From an uncultured Eubacteriales bacterium (GTDB lineage Bacteria > Bacillota > Clostridia > Peptostreptococcales > Anaerovoracaceae), in contig CACYHR010000020.1 of assembly GCA_902774265.1 (NCBI GenBank), positions 1 through 64,000 of the forward strand: a DNA stretch of 64,000 nucleotides, written 5' to 3'. Positions 45,786 to 54,526 of the stretch are shown here, piece by piece. How positions within the stretch are numbered: position 1 is the stretch's first letter; each line of letters opens with the position of its first letter. The notes beneath the pieces are model-generated. The model saw only the letters and a program-made list of their open reading frames with translations. It had not been told where the DNA came from and did not search any database. The position numbers were made by a program, and so were the translations under genes.

Positions 45786-46880
45786 TTACTTTGCCACGCT
45801 GTATTCCATCACTTTATCCATTACCTTTTTATACAGATAGTTGCCGTAAAGATTATTGTCAGCAGCATATTCCTGAACAGTCTGGTTTTTTTCCTCTTCG
45901 AATGATTTCTCTGTATAACCGGACTGTTCAAGAAGATCTTGCAGATACGACTCATAATCCTCATCCGAAAGATCGATCTTCTCAAGTCTTGCTATCTGGT
46001 TAAGAATAAGCTCCGCCTCTACAGTCTGCTCGGCGTTCTGTTTAGCGGTAGTTTCAAATTCCTCCTCAGTCATACCCATCTGGTCCTGCAGATAAGCATC
46101 CCATTCAGTACCTGCAGCCTCAGCGTATGATTTGTAGGAATCCACCAGCTTGTCGTATCTTGCCTGATATTCGGCTTCAGGAAAACTGATGACCTCGCTG
46201 CCCTCTATTATCTGGTTGAATACCTCAAGCCTCTCATTGCTCTCCGCATCGCTCCTCTTGCTGTCTTCAAGCTCTTTGCGAACGGAATTCTCATACTCAG
46301 CCATAGTGCTGTAATCAGTATTGTCGGCTACCCATTTATCATTATAAAGAGGAACAGTCTTTTCAATTATGTAATTGATCTTAGTCTCAAAAACAGCATC
46401 CTTGCCGTTCAGCTCCTCTTTGCCGTAATCCTTCGGAAATTTCACATGCAGATCAAATGTTTCACCGACCTCATGCCCGACTATTCCTTCGGCAAAGCCG
46501 TCGATATAATGGCTGTTTGCAATGTCCAGTTCCTGATCCTGCGCTGTACCGCCTTCGAACTTTTTACCGTCAACACTTCCCGAATAGTCGATGTTAACGA
46601 CGCTGTCTTTCTTTACCTTGCCTTTTGTGATCTTCGTATCAACAGCTGACTCTTCGACTACGTTATCGACCTGAGTCATTACCTCTTCGTCAGTGACCTC
46701 TATATCCGCCTTATCATATTTGAGACCTTTATATTCGCCAAGCTTGATATATTTGCTCAGATCGTCATATGCATACTCTTCGGGAGCAGCGGGTTCAGAT
46801 GAGCATCCCGTCAAAACGATCACCGGAACGATCATAAACAAGATCAGAATAGCAGCTCCGCTACGTTTGATAAAGTCCAT
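45786..46880 (-). CDS. Lipoprotein trigger-factor-like peptidyl-prolyl isomerase
   Basis: A 364-residue exported lipoprotein. The signal ends in the lipobox VLTGC with lipidated Cys26. Residues about 85-170 are an FKBP-type isomerase domain (VNIDYSGSVDGKKFEGGTAQ, GFAEGIVGHEVGE), and residues about 175-360 match the helical C-terminal chaperone arms of trigger factor (NSVRKELEDSKRSDAESN, ELILNQIARLEKIDLSDEDY). The ribosome-binding N-terminal domain of true Tig is replaced by the lipoprotein signal, so this acts outside the membrane, probably in folding of secreted proteins like PrsA. Clostridial genomes often annotate such proteins as trigger factor. Confidence 0.88.
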   Translation of the reverse strand: MDFIKRSGAAILILFMIVPVIVLTGCSSEPAAPEEYAYDDLSKYIKLGEYKGLKYDKADIEVTDEEVMTQVDNVVEESAVDTKITKGKVKKDSVVNIDYSGSVDGKKFEGGTAQDQELDIANSHYIDGFAEGIVGHEVGETFDLHVKFPKDYGKEELNGKDAVFETKINYIIEKTVPLYNDKWVADNTDYSTMAEYENSVRKELEDSKRSDAESNERLEVFNQIIEGSEVISFPEAEYQARYDKLVDSYKSYAEAAGTEWDAYLQDQMGMTEEEFETTAKQNAEQTVEAELILNQIARLEKIDLSDEDYESYLQDLLEQSGYTEKSFEEEKNQTVQEYAADNNLYGNYLYKKVMDKVMEYSVAK

Positions 46881-46957
46881 TGTTCACCTCTCAAAGTCGC
46901 AAATGCCGTAAATACAAGCTGATGTTACCATAAACGCATAGCATTTTTCAAGGTACG

Positions 46958-46985
46958 CAAAACCCCGGGACCGTTGCCCGGGGCC
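46958..46985 (-). terminator. Terminator after the 55-residue ORF
   Basis: Minus strand GCCCGGG/CCCGGGG stem with a 7-base loop followed by TTTTGCG, 13 bases after the stop codon. Confidence 0.8.
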
Positions 46986-46997
46986 ACCCGTAAATAA

Positions 46998-47165
46998 CTA
47001 TTCCTGTTTGTCTGTCTGTTTTGCGGCAGCCTTCTTTCTTGCTTCTGCGCGCTGTCTTTTGAGCCGTGCATTCTTGTCGGTCAGATACCACCATGCAACG
47101 GCTGCAAGTGCAACAAAACATGCAGCACCGAATATCACGCCGAGATGGCTTACAAAATAATCCAT
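46998..47165 (-). CDS. Small single-pass membrane protein (55 aa)
   Basis: MDYFVSHLGVIFGAACFVAL continues AAVAWWYLTD and then a very basic tail (KNARLKRQRAEARKKAAAKQ). One membrane helix (about 8-27) with a cytoplasmic Lys/Arg/Ala tail by the positive-inside rule. GGAG lies seven bases before the ATG and a terminator follows, so it is very likely expressed, perhaps with rplT. I do not recognise a family. Confidence 0.75.
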   Translation of the reverse strand: MDYFVSHLGVIFGAACFVALAAVAWWYLTDKNARLKRQRAEARKKAAAKQTDKQE

Positions 47166-47187
47166 ACTTTTTCTCCGCTAATGATAA

Positions 47188-47219
47188 CGCCTGACCGGAT
47201 CATATATGATAGTCAGGCG
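47188..47219. other. Hairpin between rplT and the small ORF
   Basis: CGCCTGAC (47188-47195) and GTCAGGCG (47212-47219) form a stem 22 bases upstream of the small ORF start. On the minus strand no T-run follows, so it would not terminate rplT transcripts well; the T-run is on the plus side. It may limit read-through or stabilise the mRNA end. Confidence 0.5.
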
Positions 47220-47239
47220 CTGAATCATTTTTTTAATTA

Positions 47240-47593
47240 TTAGTTATACTTTTTGGCAGTCTCGCAGAGGCTTGCAAAACCAGCTGCATCATAGATAGCC
47301 ATCTCGGACAGCATCTTACGGTTGATTTCGATGCCGGCCTTCTTGAGTCCGTTCATGAGTTTGCTGTAGGAAAGACCGTTAGCTCTGGAAGCTGCATTGA
47401 TTCTTGCGATCCAAAGTCTTCTGTATTCTCTCTTCTTGTTCTTGCGGCCTGCATATGCAGATCTCAGGCTTCTCATAACTGCAGGGTTAGCAGCTCTGAA
47501 AGTGTTCTTTCTTCTGCCATAGAAACCCTTAGCCTGCTTCAGAATTTTCTTATGTCTCTTGTGAGCGTTTACGCCCTTTTTAACTCTTGCCAT
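47240..47593 (-). CDS. rplT: 50S ribosomal protein L20
   Basis: 117 residues, full-length L20 ([48 protein letters not shown]). Binds 23S rRNA early in assembly and, in Firmicutes, represses its own operon by binding the infC leader. 18 bases after rpmI. Confidence 0.98.
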   Translation of the reverse strand: MARVKKGVNAHKRHKKILKQAKGFYGRRKNTFRAANPAVMRSLRSAYAGRKNKKREYRRLWIARINAASRANGLSYSKLMNGLKKAGIEINRKMLSEMAIYDAAGFASLCETAKKYN

Positions 47594-47611
47594 ATCGTTA
47601 CACCTCCTGAA

Positions 47612-47812
47612 TTATTTAGCCATTGATCTCAGCATACGCTTCAGATCTGCACTTGTAAGAGTAGTAGCCTTGCGCAGGCCTCTCTTTCTCTTTGCTGTCT
47701 TCTTAGTAAGGATATGGCTCTTATAAGCCTTGTTTCTCTTAACCTTACCGGAGCCTGTAACGTGCAGACGCTTCATCGCGCCTCTGTGTGACTTCATTTT
47801 GTTCTTAGCCAT
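47612..47812 (-). CDS. rpmI: 50S ribosomal protein L35
   Basis: 66 residues, typical basic L35 ([31 protein letters not shown]). Second gene of the infC-rpmI-rplT operon, 24 bases after infC. Confidence 0.98.
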   Translation of the reverse strand: MAKNKMKSHRGAMKRLHVTGSGKVKRNKAYKSHILTKKTAKRKRGLRKATTLTSADLKRMLRSMAK

Positions 47813-47836
47813 TTGTGTCGTCCTCCTATGTAAACT

Positions 47837-48367
47837 CTATTTTTTGTCCTTTTTTGGCGCGAGGAACATATTCATCCTCCTGCCTTCCATCTTTGCCGGC
47901 TTTTCAACCACACCATACTCGCTGACCATGTCTGCGAATTTGTTCATTGCATCGAATCCGAGCTGTGTATAATCACGCTCTCTGCCTCTGAATCTCAGAG
48001 AAACCTTGACCTTATCCCCATCCTTAAGGAATTTGGTAGCAGCCTTTGCCTTTACCTCAACATCGTGATCCTCTATACTGGCTGACAGCCTGATTTCTTT
48101 GATCTCGGTAACGTGCTGATTCTTTTTAGCAGTTTTCTCTTTTTTCTGCTGTTCGTAACGGTATTTTCCGTAGTCGAGTATCTTGCATACAGGAGGATCT
48201 GCATTAGGTGAAATATTCACCAGATCGAGATCTGCCTTTTCAGCAAGAGAAAGTGCTTCGTCGATGCTGACTATACCACGCATCTCACCGTTTTCGTCAA
48301 TGAGACGGACTTCAGAAGCTCTGATATCCTCATTGATCTGTGTTCTTTTGTTATCCTTAGCGCTAAT
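47837..48367 (-). CDS. infC: Translation initiation factor IF-3, ATT start
   Basis: 176 residues. IF-3 controls initiation codon selection and subunit dissociation. The first in-frame ATG (48283) would delete the conserved N-terminal start INEDIRASEVRLIDENGEMRG. Reading upstream, the frame begins with ATT (48367-48365), with GGAGGT eight bases before it, giving (M)SAKDNKRTQINEDIRA. A non-standard ATT/ATC/ATA start is well known for infC and allows IF-3 to repress its own translation. C-terminal domain with KEIRLSASIEDHDVEVKAK and SLRFRGRE is intact. Confidence 0.95.
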   Translation of the reverse strand: MSAKDNKRTQINEDIRASEVRLIDENGEMRGIVSIDEALSLAEKADLDLVNISPNADPPVCKILDYGKYRYEQQKKEKTAKKNQHVTEIKEIRLSASIEDHDVEVKAKAATKFLKDGDKVKVSLRFRGRERDYTQLGFDAMNKFADMVSEYGVVEKPAKMEGRRMNMFLAPKKDKK

Positions 48368-48441
48368 TGTTCTTTACCTCCAATTATTCACCGGGGAAGC
48401 CCGCATTCACTTGATATTAACCTGATTATAGTTTTATAATG

Positions 48442-48547
48442 AAAAAATCGCGGACACACAAGTATCCGCGAATCAGAATCATTCTGAGATATATAGCCCT
48501 GCCAACGCAAGTCTGCAAGGCGAGAAGCGGATAACTTCTGCTTTAAC
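48442..48547 (-). promoter_or_regulatory. L20-type leader of infC-rpmI-rplT
   Basis: Between promoter and infC the minus strand carries the L20-leader pattern: GCAGAAGTTATCCGCTTCTCGCCTTGCAG blocks (48540-48512 region), then a strong terminator TCGCGGATAC/GTGTCCGCGA followed by six T (48471-48442). L20 binding should favour termination. Identification rests on the familiar CGCTTCTC-CCTTGC segment and the terminator before infC. Confidence 0.85.
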
Positions 48548-48554
48548 CTCGGAT

Positions 48555-48583
48555 ATTATATGCATTCGGGCTTGGAATGTCAA
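48555..48583 (-). promoter_or_regulatory. Consensus promoter of the infC operon
   Basis: TTGACA (48583-48578), 17-base spacer, TATAAT (48560-48555): a perfect sigma-A promoter. Confidence 0.95.
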
Positions 48584-48614
48584 CACTTTCCTGCTAAAAT
48601 CTTTTTGCAACTTT

Positions 48615-48835
48615 CAATCCGGTGTACAATTCAGTGAGCATCAGGCTCCCTGGCCCAATTTCCTCATAATGAGCCCATCGGGTGTATTATTTTGAGTTCC
48701 TGCCGATCTCATACACCCTTTTTTCACAAATCGGGTGTATGAGTTGTGCTTACCGGTATATTTTTACACCCGAAGGCCGCTATACAGCACTATTTAGCCT
48801 CATAATGAGTCTATCGGGTGTATTAACTTAAGAAA
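48615..48835. repeat. Second palindromic repeat island
   Basis: Non-coding region between the infC promoter and maf with the same building blocks as 26456-26959: a CATACACCC/GGGTGTATG hairpin (48710-48718 with 48733-48741), a TTTTTACACCC...GGGTGTATT dyad (about 48760-48825) and two CCTCATAATGAG palindromes. One unit instead of four, and without the outer ACTTCCGTCC elements. Confidence 0.85.
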
Positions 48836-48913
48836 CTGCTCGAATATTACACCGCAGAATGTAAAAAAGCTACTGTACATCAGATGGCGGGCAAACAATC
48901 AGGAGAAAAGATA

Positions 48914-49537
48914 ATGAAGATAATACTTGCATCAAAGTCGCCGAGGCGCAGAGAGATATTACAGAATCACGGTATCGATCCGGTAATTATGCCGACCGAC
49001 ACTGATGAGTCTCTGCCGGAAGGCCTGGGAATGACTGAATCCGTCGAGCTTCTTGCCTCCCGTAAGGCTGAGGCCTGCTATGAATATATCATGTCAGATC
49101 CGGAGCTGAGGAGCAGATATGCCTCCCGTGATGATTCCCATAATGATTCCGGGGATGATTCCGGTAAGGACAGATATATGATCATCGGTTCTGATACGAT
49201 AGTATGGAAGGATGAGATTATGGGCAAGCCTGCGGATCACGACGATGCGTTCCGCATGCTCGACAAGATACGCGGGACCAACCATTTTGTCGTGACAGGA
49301 GTCTGCCTTATCGATGCAGCGAGCGGTGAAAAAACAGTTCTGAGTGATACGACGACAGTATACTGTGTAAACTATTCAGATGATGATATAATTGAGTATA
49401 TCTCAGGCGAGGAACCGTATGATAAAGCGGGGTCCTATGCTATACAGGGAAAATTCGGCAAATACATAGATCACATCGAAGGCGACTATGAGAATGTCGT
49501 CGGTCTGCCTTTCTACAGAATCAAAGAATTCCTGTAA
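48914..49537 (+). CDS. maf: Maf-family nucleotide pyrophosphatase
   Basis: A 207-residue Maf protein (house-cleaning nucleoside triphosphate pyrophosphatase, dTTP/UTP or modified nucleotides; linked to septum inhibition). Start MKIILASKSPRRREIL is the family signature; the ATG at 48914 has AGGAG upstream. SDTIVWKDEIMGKPADHDDAFRML and EPYDKAGSYAIQGKFGKYIDHIEGDYENVVGLP are conserved. A small acidic insertion, RDDSHNDSGDDSGKDR, at about residues 76-91 is unusual. Confidence 0.94.
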   Translation: MKIILASKSPRRREILQNHGIDPVIMPTDTDESLPEGLGMTESVELLASRKAEACYEYIMSDPELRSRYASRDDSHNDSGDDSGKDRYMIIGSDTIVWKDEIMGKPADHDDAFRMLDKIRGTNHFVVTGVCLIDAASGEKTVLSDTTTVYCVNYSDDDIIEYISGEEPYDKAGSYAIQGKFGKYIDHIEGDYENVVGLPFYRIKEFL

Positions 49538-49563
49538 CATACACTATATCAAGGAGAAAAAGC

Positions 49564-50274
49564 ATGAAGACTCTGGGAATACTGGGAGGCATGGGGCCAA
49601 AGGCTACTTCTGTCCTGTATGACAGGATAGTAGACCACACCGATGCCCATACCGACCAGGAACATATTAATACCATTATACTCAGCGACGGTTCGATACC
49701 TGACAGGACGGTCGCCATCGTAAGCGGAGATACGGCAGACTGCCGCAGGGCTCTTGTTGAGGGCGCCAGAAAGCTCGAAGCCATGGGCGCTGAGGTCATT
49801 ATTATGCCATGCAACACGGCTCACTATTTCATAGATGATATACAGCAGGCGGTCAGCGATAATATAACGGTGCTCAATATGAACAGGCTGGCCGTTGAGG
49901 ATGCCCTTGCCCTCTGCGATCCATCTGTATCCGAACCGCGCATAGGGATAATGGCAACTGACGGAACTCTTGCTACAGGTCTTTATGACAGTATTGTTTC
50001 AGAATGCGGTGCAGTACCTGTATCTCCGGATGAAAAATCCCAGGAGGAGCTGATGTCCCTGATCTATGATGATATCAAGGCAGGTCTCAAAGGAGACAGC
50101 AGCAAATTCAAACGCTGCTCCGATGATCTGAACGGACGCACGGATGCCGTCATTCTGGCATGTACGGAGCTTTCGGTATATAAAGAAGAGAACCCTCTGC
50201 CGCCGAACTATGTCGACGCGATGGATTCTCTGGTAAAAGCCGCAGTCACTGAATGCGGAGCTGCATACAAATAG
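49564..50274 (+). CDS. Aspartate racemase family protein
   Basis: A 236-residue Asp/Glu/hydantoin racemase-fold protein. KTLGILGGMGPKATSVLYDRI at the start, first catalytic Cys in IIMPCNTAHYF (about 78-88) and second in ILACTELSVY (about 199-208) fit cofactor-independent aspartate racemases (RacD/YgeA type). GGAG lies eight bases before the ATG; 26 bases after maf. It may supply D-Asp for the D-Asp-ligase-like protein at 39252-40595, which is inference. Confidence 0.88.
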   Translation: MKTLGILGGMGPKATSVLYDRIVDHTDAHTDQEHINTIILSDGSIPDRTVAIVSGDTADCRRALVEGARKLEAMGAEVIIMPCNTAHYFIDDIQQAVSDNITVLNMNRLAVEDALALCDPSVSEPRIGIMATDGTLATGLYDSIVSECGAVPVSPDEKSQEELMSLIYDDIKAGLKGDSSKFKRCSDDLNGRTDAVILACTELSVYKEENPLPPNYVDAMDSLVKAAVTECGAAYK

Positions 50275-50370
50275 AGGATATTTATTCTGCTTTCTCCGAT
50301 AAGTATGACGTCGCTCGCTCCCATCAGGCGGGATTGCAGGCGCTTTGCTCATGGTTGAAAAACGTATTTT

Positions 50371-50910
50371 CTACTGTATATATACGATAGCCGTCTTACG
50401 GAACGCGTTTACTATCCTTACGGCAGCCGAATAAAGCAGACCAGAAGCATATATGTATACAAGCATATCTTTATCCTTTTTTACAAAACCATAGTACACG
50501 CATGATGCAGCGACTAGCAGATTTATTATGCCGTGGAGCATCTTGCCCTTCCAAGGTGTGTCAAGTCCTTTTGCCTGAAATGCGTTCAGCACTTCCACCC
50601 CGCCTGAAAAAGCATGGACTCCCAGCAGATATACGATCAGATATGACGCAGGAAATTTACTAAGCATCAATCCGAAAATACTTACATCGATCAGCAGTAT
50701 CCCCTCAATAAGTGTTACCGTTCCCTCGACCATGTATCTGCCCATCCTTAGATAGTAGATTATAAATCTGATCCCGGACAGCAGGAGCGCAATGCAAAGC
50801 AGATCAGCTACCATTCTGAATCCGCTGTGCGGATACAAAAGCAGGAAGATAGACAGCGCAATCATAAGCAGGCCTAAAAACACATTTCCGATTCTCTGCA
50901 AACTGGTCAT
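50371..50910 (-). CDS. HdeD/DUF308-like membrane protein
   Basis: A 179-residue integral membrane protein with about six helices and the DUF308/HdeD pattern (short TM pairs with SGIRFIIYYL, EGILLIDVSIFGLM). Role unknown; some relatives are acid-stress membrane proteins. Last gene of the Mrp operon, overlapping the preceding gene by 4 bases. Confidence 0.75.
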   Translation of the reverse strand: MTSLQRIGNVFLGLLMIALSIFLLLYPHSGFRMVADLLCIALLLSGIRFIIYYLRMGRYMVEGTVTLIEGILLIDVSIFGLMLSKFPASYLIVYLLGVHAFSGGVEVLNAFQAKGLDTPWKGKMLHGIINLLVAASCVYYGFVKKDKDMLVYIYASGLLYSAAVRIVNAFRKTAIVYIQ

Positions 50911-52196
50911 TTCTTACTTTTCCCTCCGGAATTATTCTCTGCTGAATCTTTCTCCATGATATCTTCCTCTAAGCAGGCTAATGCTTCAGCGGTTTCCTCG
51001 GCAAACGCCGATACATCCTCAGCCATATCATTGATTTCAAATTCAGTGTTTTTCTTCAGAAGACGGAAGTAATCCCTGATACCTCCCAGTCCCTTCGTTT
51101 CATAGTCGATCGAATAACCCGCCAGCTTATTGCCTGATTTAAAAATGCGGTTAGTGACCATGCTCTTCTGTGCCATGGCTGCTATGATGAAACGTCCCAG
51201 AAAAGTATTATCTTTTTCAGAATCCTTAGCCGAAATGTATTCCTCACGATATCTGTCTATATCAAATTCATCTATGACGCAGCCTGACAGCCTCTCGCCG
51301 AAAGCCTTCCAGTCCGCGCATGCATCCAGCTGGCGTTTTGTGATGATATCCCTTATCTCATCTTTGTACATCGAGATCGCCGCGACATCATAAGTGTCTG
51401 TTTTGAATTCACTTTCCACGCCGCGAAGATATTTCAGAGCATAAATCATCTGAGTGAATGCATAAGTATAATCGAGAGGATTATCCTTTATGATGACCTT
51501 ATAATCTCCCCAGGCAGGCATATATCTATATATTGCCCAACTGTAGTCAGGCAGATGGCCCGCTCTGCCGTGTCCGAGATTCATAATGGAATTCTCATTA
51601 TTCTGATGCACGCTGTTAGTATAATGGCTGTTCACAATATCATCAATCGATCCCGGATTGTGATTGAATTTAATGCGTGCTTCGACAATCTCACCGTCCT
51701 CCGGCCGGTATTCGAAGAAATATTTATAAGTGTTGTTGATGGCAAGCGACGGAGTTCCTGCGAAATATCTGTGTGCCCAGGTATCAGCCAGTACATGCAT
51801 CGCCAGACCCGCAGCCTGAAGTGTCCTGCCTTTGGCCAGATTTACCGTATCGATAAGCAGATCGCCGTTCGGTCCGCATATCAGGCGGTATTTGTTCTTA
51901 TACCTCTTAGCACACTTGCGATCCGGTTCGGCTTTGAGATCACGAGGCAAAAAATGAAAAGACGCCCATATCCTCGTCATGTCCTGCAGACTTATTGGAT
52001 CTGCTCCCGATTCTGCAAGCTCAAGCTGCAGCTGTGTTGTCGCAGCAGAAAGAGGTGCCCTGATCCCGGCCAGATATGTTCTGGTGCAAAGATCGACAAA
52101 CTGGGCACTGTAACATATGTCCATGCTTTCCTCATGGCTGTATCCTGCAATATATGCGGCGCAATATGTAGCGTAATAGTGAAAATCTTCCTGCAT
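50907..52196 (-). CDS. DUF6765-like protein with zinc-PLC-type His motifs
   Basis: A 429-residue soluble protein. The N-terminus QEDFHYYATYCAAYIAGYSHEE and the motif AMHVLADTWAHRYFAG (about 133-148) resemble the metal-binding His/Asp helices of zinc-dependent phospholipase C/nuclease-like folds and the DUF6765 family. Later, HVQNNEN-like SVHQNNENSIMNLGHGRAGHLPDYSW adds more His/Asp. No signal peptide, so probably cytoplasmic. Function unknown; it is coupled to the antiporter operon. Confidence 0.65.
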   Translation of the reverse strand: MQEDFHYYATYCAAYIAGYSHEESMDICYSAQFVDLCTRTYLAGIRAPLSAATTQLQLELAESGADPISLQDMTRIWASFHFLPRDLKAEPDRKCAKRYKNKYRLICGPNGDLLIDTVNLAKGRTLQAAGLAMHVLADTWAHRYFAGTPSLAINNTYKYFFEYRPEDGEIVEARIKFNHNPGSIDDIVNSHYTNSVHQNNENSIMNLGHGRAGHLPDYSWAIYRYMPAWGDYKVIIKDNPLDYTYAFTQMIYALKYLRGVESEFKTDTYDVAAISMYKDEIRDIITKRQLDACADWKAFGERLSGCVIDEFDIDRYREEYISAKDSEKDNTFLGRFIIAAMAQKSMVTNRIFKSGNKLAGYSIDYETKGLGGIRDYFRLLKKNTEFEINDMAEDVSAFAEETAEALACLEEDIMEKDSAENNSGGKSKK

Positions 52197-52212
52197 CAGC
52201 TACTCCATAAAA

Positions 52213-52758
52213 TTAAACATTCAGTGATCCGTCATCCTGCTGACCGTTCTGAGAAAGCTGCTTATAACTGTTTCTCGCTTTTCTGAATTTCATGCCGGCG
52301 TATATCAGTCCGAACACTGCTCCGAGAGAAGTTATATCAAGCATGATAGATACGATATTCCTGAGAGCATTAGAAGGATCATTTATGATAGCTTTCACCT
52401 CTAAAACAATACCTACGAGGCCCTCGAAAATAAGGAAAACGGCAAATACAGAATATCTGGTCTTACTTATCAGATCTTTGCTGACCAGAAGTGCCGTTCT
52501 TGCGATATATAATCGTATGAGAAGATCCACAATTATCAGGATAATCACAACAGATAAAGTTACAACCTTTGCGTATAGCGGTGCCGATCCGCTTTCAGCG
52601 GAAAAAATTTCTTCCGGATCAGTCATCAACTGTAGAAAGAATTTGATAATGCTCCATACTGCAAAAGCAACGATACACAAACTGCAGATTTCCATCAGAC
52701 TGCGGTATCGCCTCATCTCTATTCTCAACGGGTTATTAATATCTTTAATATCTTCCAT
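52213..52758 (-). CDS. Hypothetical membrane protein in Mrp operon
   Basis: 181 residues with about four hydrophobic helices (around 20-45, 63-90, 102-122, 135-158) and a polar tail. No recognised domain. Its ATG lies 1 base after the stop of the 588-residue antiporter subunit and it is followed by the DUF6765-like gene at 16 bases. Confidence 0.7.
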   Translation of the reverse strand: MEDIKDINNPLRIEMRRYRSLMEICSLCIVAFAVWSIIKFFLQLMTDPEEIFSAESGSAPLYAKVVTLSVVIILIIVDLLIRLYIARTALLVSKDLISKTRYSVFAVFLIFEGLVGIVLEVKAIINDPSNALRNIVSIMLDITSLGAVFGLIYAGMKFRKARNSYKQLSQNGQQDDGSLNV

Positions 52759-52759
52759 A

Positions 52760-54526
52760 TCAACCTGCTATATATGCAGCTCCGGTGATCAGGATAACGA
52801 ATGCAGCAAGAATTACCGATATCATATCACCGACGAGCCGGTTTTCATTTTCCAGAGACAGCTTCCTTATCCGTACATTACTGTTTGCCCGGGTCCACAG
52901 ATAAGGATCGCCGAAATGCGTCCTCAGATAACCCGCAAACGCTGCAGCATGCCTGTCACACCAATCATACACCGAATAAATGACTTTTGAAATAATTAGT
53001 ACAAGCGAATTCAGCGGTTTTCTGTAAAACCAGTCGAAATCCAGGCTTATCTCATCATGCGGCTTCATCTTCTTCAGATAGAGGAAGAACGGTATGGAAC
53101 CGCCTGCGAATATTGCGATATACTCCATCACATGACCGATATGATAAGGATGAACGATAGTCATATTCGGCATAATCGAATAGAACTTCGCCGGGAAGAT
53201 GCCTATCAGCACCGTAATGACTGTACCGAGTATCATCGCAAAGTTCATCGTCCACGGCACCTGTCTCTCGATCTCAGGTATATCCGACTCATCACACGGT
53301 CCGAAAAATACGTAATAGTTTATCTTGAGCGTAATGGAAAGCAGAGTACCTACACCTCCGGCAGTTACCGCAACTGCGAATATATTGTATCCTCCCTCAT
53401 TAAGCGCATCCATTATAAGGGCCTTGCTGACAAAGCCGGAGAGACCCGGCAGTCCCGCGATCGCAAGCGAGCTGATAAGGAAACAGTATGCAGTAACAGG
53501 CATCTTTTTTGCCATCCCGCACAGCTCTGTTATCTTGCTGCGGCCGGTCGCATAAATGACTGCGCCCGCGCCCATCATCAGCACGCCCTTGAACATGATA
53601 TTCGTTATGGCATGGGCAGCCGCGCCGTCAACGCCTATCTCTCCGCCGGCGCCGATAGCCGCTATCATCATTCCCAGCTGGCTGATAATGTGGTAAGCAA
53701 GCAGTCTGCGCAGTCCGTTCTCCATTATAGCCATGCAGGCAGCGTAGATTGCAATAGCCGCTCCCATCCAGACGAGAACCTCCATGCCTGCGAACATTCT
53801 GATCATCAGATATATCGCAGCTTTGGTCGTAAAGGATGAAAGATAAACCGTTCCGGTAGCAGTCGATTCCGGATATGCATCAGGCAGCCATGCGTGAAGC
53901 GGCGGTATAGCCGCGTTTACAGCAACGCCTACGGCGATCAGCCAGAAGCACGGAGTGCCGTAAATATCAAGAATGTTGTCGATCTGATTGCCGTAATGGA
54001 ACATATAAACTATAAGTCCGGCAAGCAGCATATTTCCGCCGAATGCGTGTACAAGGATATATCTGAAAGATGCCCTTGCGGATACAAAATCGTGTTTCGC
54101 AAAAATGACATACGTCGAAGCAAAAGCGGAAATCTCCCAGAAAATGATCAGAGAAATGCAGTCTCCCGCAAGCACGACACCCATTACGCTTCCGGCGTAA
54201 ATCAGCGACATACCGCACTCATATCTGTGCTGTATGCCCTCTCCGTAAATACCGTTGAGCACGGCAATAATACAGAATGCGAGCATAAATGCATATGCAA
54301 GACTGTCAAAATGAATAAACTCCATTTTGATATATGATGCCAGCTCATATGTAAGACTGCTTTGCTCAGACATCTGAAAAAATGCCCATGTCGCAGTCAG
54401 AGGAGCGATCAGTCCCAGAGGTTTGCGGCACGGCCTCGGCAGCAGCATCACAAGAACACCGAAGCCTATCATGATAAGCCCCGGGTGCAGCATATTCTTA
54501 ATAGTTTCAAATGTGATGCCTGTCAT
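52760..54526 (-). CDS. NuoL/MrpA/MrpD-type antiporter subunit (588 aa)
   Basis: A proton/sodium antiporter-type subunit with about 14-16 membrane helices. Key residues: Glu in IIFWEISAFASTY (helix 5), AAIPPLHAWLPDAYPE and the Lys-bearing FTTKAAIYLM (helices 7-8), and HAITNIMFKGVLMMGAG (helix 10-12 region). The C-terminus (about 470-588) has an extra amphipathic/soluble extension as in MrpA/HyfB-like subunits. Third antiporter subunit of the operon. Overlaps the preceding gene by 4 bases. Confidence 0.85.
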   Translation of the reverse strand: MTGITFETIKNMLHPGLIMIGFGVLVMLLPRPCRKPLGLIAPLTATWAFFQMSEQSSLTYELASYIKMEFIHFDSLAYAFMLAFCIIAVLNGIYGEGIQHRYECGMSLIYAGSVMGVVLAGDCISLIIFWEISAFASTYVIFAKHDFVSARASFRYILVHAFGGNMLLAGLIVYMFHYGNQIDNILDIYGTPCFWLIAVGVAVNAAIPPLHAWLPDAYPESTATGTVYLSSFTTKAAIYLMIRMFAGMEVLVWMGAAIAIYAACMAIMENGLRRLLAYHIISQLGMMIAAIGAGGEIGVDGAAAHAITNIMFKGVLMMGAGAVIYATGRSKITELCGMAKKMPVTAYCFLISSLAIAGLPGLSGFVSKALIMDALNEGGYNIFAVAVTAGGVGTLLSITLKINYYVFFGPCDESDIPEIERQVPWTMNFAMILGTVITVLIGIFPAKFYSIMPNMTIVHPYHIGHVMEYIAIFAGGSIPFFLYLKKMKPHDEISLDFDWFYRKPLNSLVLIISKVIYSVYDWCDRHAAAFAGYLRTHFGDPYLWTRANSNVRIRKLSLENENRLVGDMISVILAAFVILITGAAYIAG

